Shown here piece after piece: positions 63,070 through 64,000 of a DNA stretch of 64,000 nucleotides. The notes under the pieces are model-generated. The model had not been told where the DNA came from, did not search any database, and saw only the letters and a list, made by a program, of their open reading frames with translations. Position numbers and translations under genes: made by a program. This stretch comes from Hahella chejuensis KCTC 2396 (GTDB lineage Bacteria; Pseudomonadota; Gammaproteobacteria; Pseudomonadales; Oleiphilaceae), in the NCBI RefSeq assembly GCF_000012985.1, contig NC_007645.1, positions 5,168,581 to 5,232,580 on the forward strand, given 5' to 3'. Every line of letters starts with the position of its first letter. Positions within the stretch are counted from its first letter, which is position 1.

Positions 63070-64000
63070 TTACGCAGCGCGGCTGCGAGGTTTTGCTGCA
63101 GGCGGGTTCATCTTCACCACTTTCGGCCGCAGCGCGTACTTGTTCAGACCCGCCACGTGAACTTCCCGCAAGTAGTGCGCCCAGTCATACATACCCGCAT
63201 TCACGGGGAATTCGCTCTGGTCATATTCCCCAAGACGGGTGGATAGCTCCTGCAGACGGCGGTTGCTGAAGGTATAGCTGGGAGAGGTATAGAAGGAAAA
63301 CACCTTGGACAGTTTCATCGTAGTTTCCATGTTGCTCAGCTTGCGCCCGGAAGCCTTACGGCCAAACAAGCTCTGCAGACGGGAACTCCATTTCAGCATG
63401 TGGAAACTGATCGCCATCAACGCGTGAAACACGGCGCCGGGAATCATTACAAAGGGCTTCTTCGGCTTGCGGTAGAACAGTTTGTCGTGCGTCTGATAAT
63501 TGTGCTCCGCCTCTTGCTGCACATGCCCAATGACTTCCCGAATCCTGATTGGATTAACCTCGCTGCTGCAACACTGGTAGATGCGATGGGCGCCGGAATC
63601 CAGCAGCGCTTCCGTGGCGCTCAGGATGATGCTGTTGGCCACCAGGTCCGCCGGAATGATATCAATGACCGCATTCTTCTTGCCGGGAAACAAAGACACC
63701 TTTTCTCTGGCGTAAGCGAGGATGATCGCATCCGCCACTTTCACCCCCTCAATCCAGCCCGGCGCCGGTCCCAGCAGCGTACTTTCAACAATGGAAGGTC
63801 GCAGGATGGTCAGGGTTTTGCCATACAGCTCCTTCATCAGCAACTGCTCGCCCATCCATTTAGTGAAGGTATAGGTATCGTTCCAACCATACTTATTGGC
63901 TTCTTTGATACCCAGGTCGATAAGATCCTTTTCCCTGCTATGATCATCCGCCGCAGCGGCGGACACTTGCTCTACATCCTGCAGCAAACGCGCAATCAGC
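63070..64000 (-). CDS. fatty acyl-CoA reductase, C-terminal part (5' end outside window)
   Basis: The frame stays open to the window edge with no start, so this is the last ~309 residues of a longer protein. YTFTKWMGEQLL carries the Tyr and Lys of an extended SDR. LTILRPSIVESTLLGPAPGW, then VSLFPG and IDIIPADLVANS, match Male-sterility-2-type NAD-binding domains. The C-terminal ~150 residues are the helical 'sterile' domain. This is the alcohol-forming acyl-CoA reductase known from Marinobacter and Hahella, which makes fatty alcohols for wax esters. The Lys/Pro/Ala-rich end (AAKPRSRAA) is complete. Confidence 0.9.
   Translation of the reverse strand, partial: LIARLLQDVEQVSAAAADDHSREKDLIDLGIKEANKYGWNDTYTFTKWMGEQLLMKELYGKTLTILRPSIVESTLLGPAPGWIEGVKVADAIILAYAREKVSLFPGKKNAVIDIIPADLVANSIILSATEALLDSGAHRIYQCCSSEVNPIRIREVIGHVQQEAEHNYQTHDKLFYRKPKKPFVMIPGAVFHALMAISFHMLKWSSRLQSLFGRKASGRKLSNMETTMKLSKVFSFYTSPSYTFSNRRLQELSTRLGEYDQSEFPVNAGMYDWAHYLREVHVAGLNKYALRPKVVKMNPPAAKPRSRAA

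Overview
The window looks like chromosomal DNA of a marine gammaproteobacterium, most likely Hahella or a close relative. This is inferred from gene content: a Marinobacter/Hahella-type fatty acyl-CoA reductase, a CrbS/CrbR acetate switch next to acs, full-length RapA, PpnP and RsmZ/CsrB-type small RNAs. No database search was possible. The first ~19 kb is more AT-rich and reads as an acquired defence island. The remainder has the even, GC-richer codon use of a core chromosome.

Region 1 (1-19.0 kb, all on the minus strand) is the defence island. From its upstream (right) end it holds a small XRE regulator; a sigma-54 activator with a CARF/RtcR-like N-terminus; a type I restriction-modification operon hsdM-hsdS-hsdR; and a tightly packed four-gene operon. 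That operon encodes a ComEC-like metallo-beta-lactamase-fold protein, a four-helix membrane protein, a ~1,116-residue DruH-like protein and a giant DruE-like DUF1998 helicase that runs off the left edge. A near-consensus sigma-54 promoter sits exactly between the activator stop codon and hsdM, and a weaker sigma-54-like site precedes the four-gene operon. This suggests ligand-gated, sigma-54-dependent expression of phage defence. A decayed IS3-family element marks the right edge.

Region 2 (19.4-31.7 kb) is core metabolism: an FMN reductase, an SDR, a molybdenum hydroxylase operon with its own mocA, a secreted sphingomyelinase-like protein facing a secreted unknown, a DUF2804 protein, Smr and TM2-domain proteins, a YgjP-type metallopeptidase and a chemoreceptor.

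Region 3 (31.7-37.5 kb) starts with an AT-rich leader. An operon follows that pairs a stand-alone adenylating enzyme with a six-helix membrane flavoprotein-like protein (the split equivalent of fungal TmpL) and a crotonase. Small genes for an unknown, a PilZ protein and a VOC protein come after it.

Region 4 (37.5-49.7 kb) holds a cNMP/CBS/DUF294 protein with an overlapping DEDDh exonuclease, rapA, an iron alcohol dehydrogenase with an SCP2-like partner, and an XRE/MmyB-type regulator divergent from a membrane protein across a perfect 17-bp palindrome. Two tandem RsmZ/CsrB-like sRNAs with GacA-type boxes follow, then a WG-repeat protein, alaX and a DUF2288 protein.

Region 5 (49.7-64 kb) holds rtcB with a tiny basic partner, several small unknowns, ppnP, the acetate module (DUF4212 plus Na+/solute symporter, CrbS-like kinase, CrbR-like regulator, acs) and the 3' part of a fatty acyl-CoA reductase cut by the window edge. 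The symporter and acs promoters share a 14-bp dyad that is a good candidate for the CrbR binding site.
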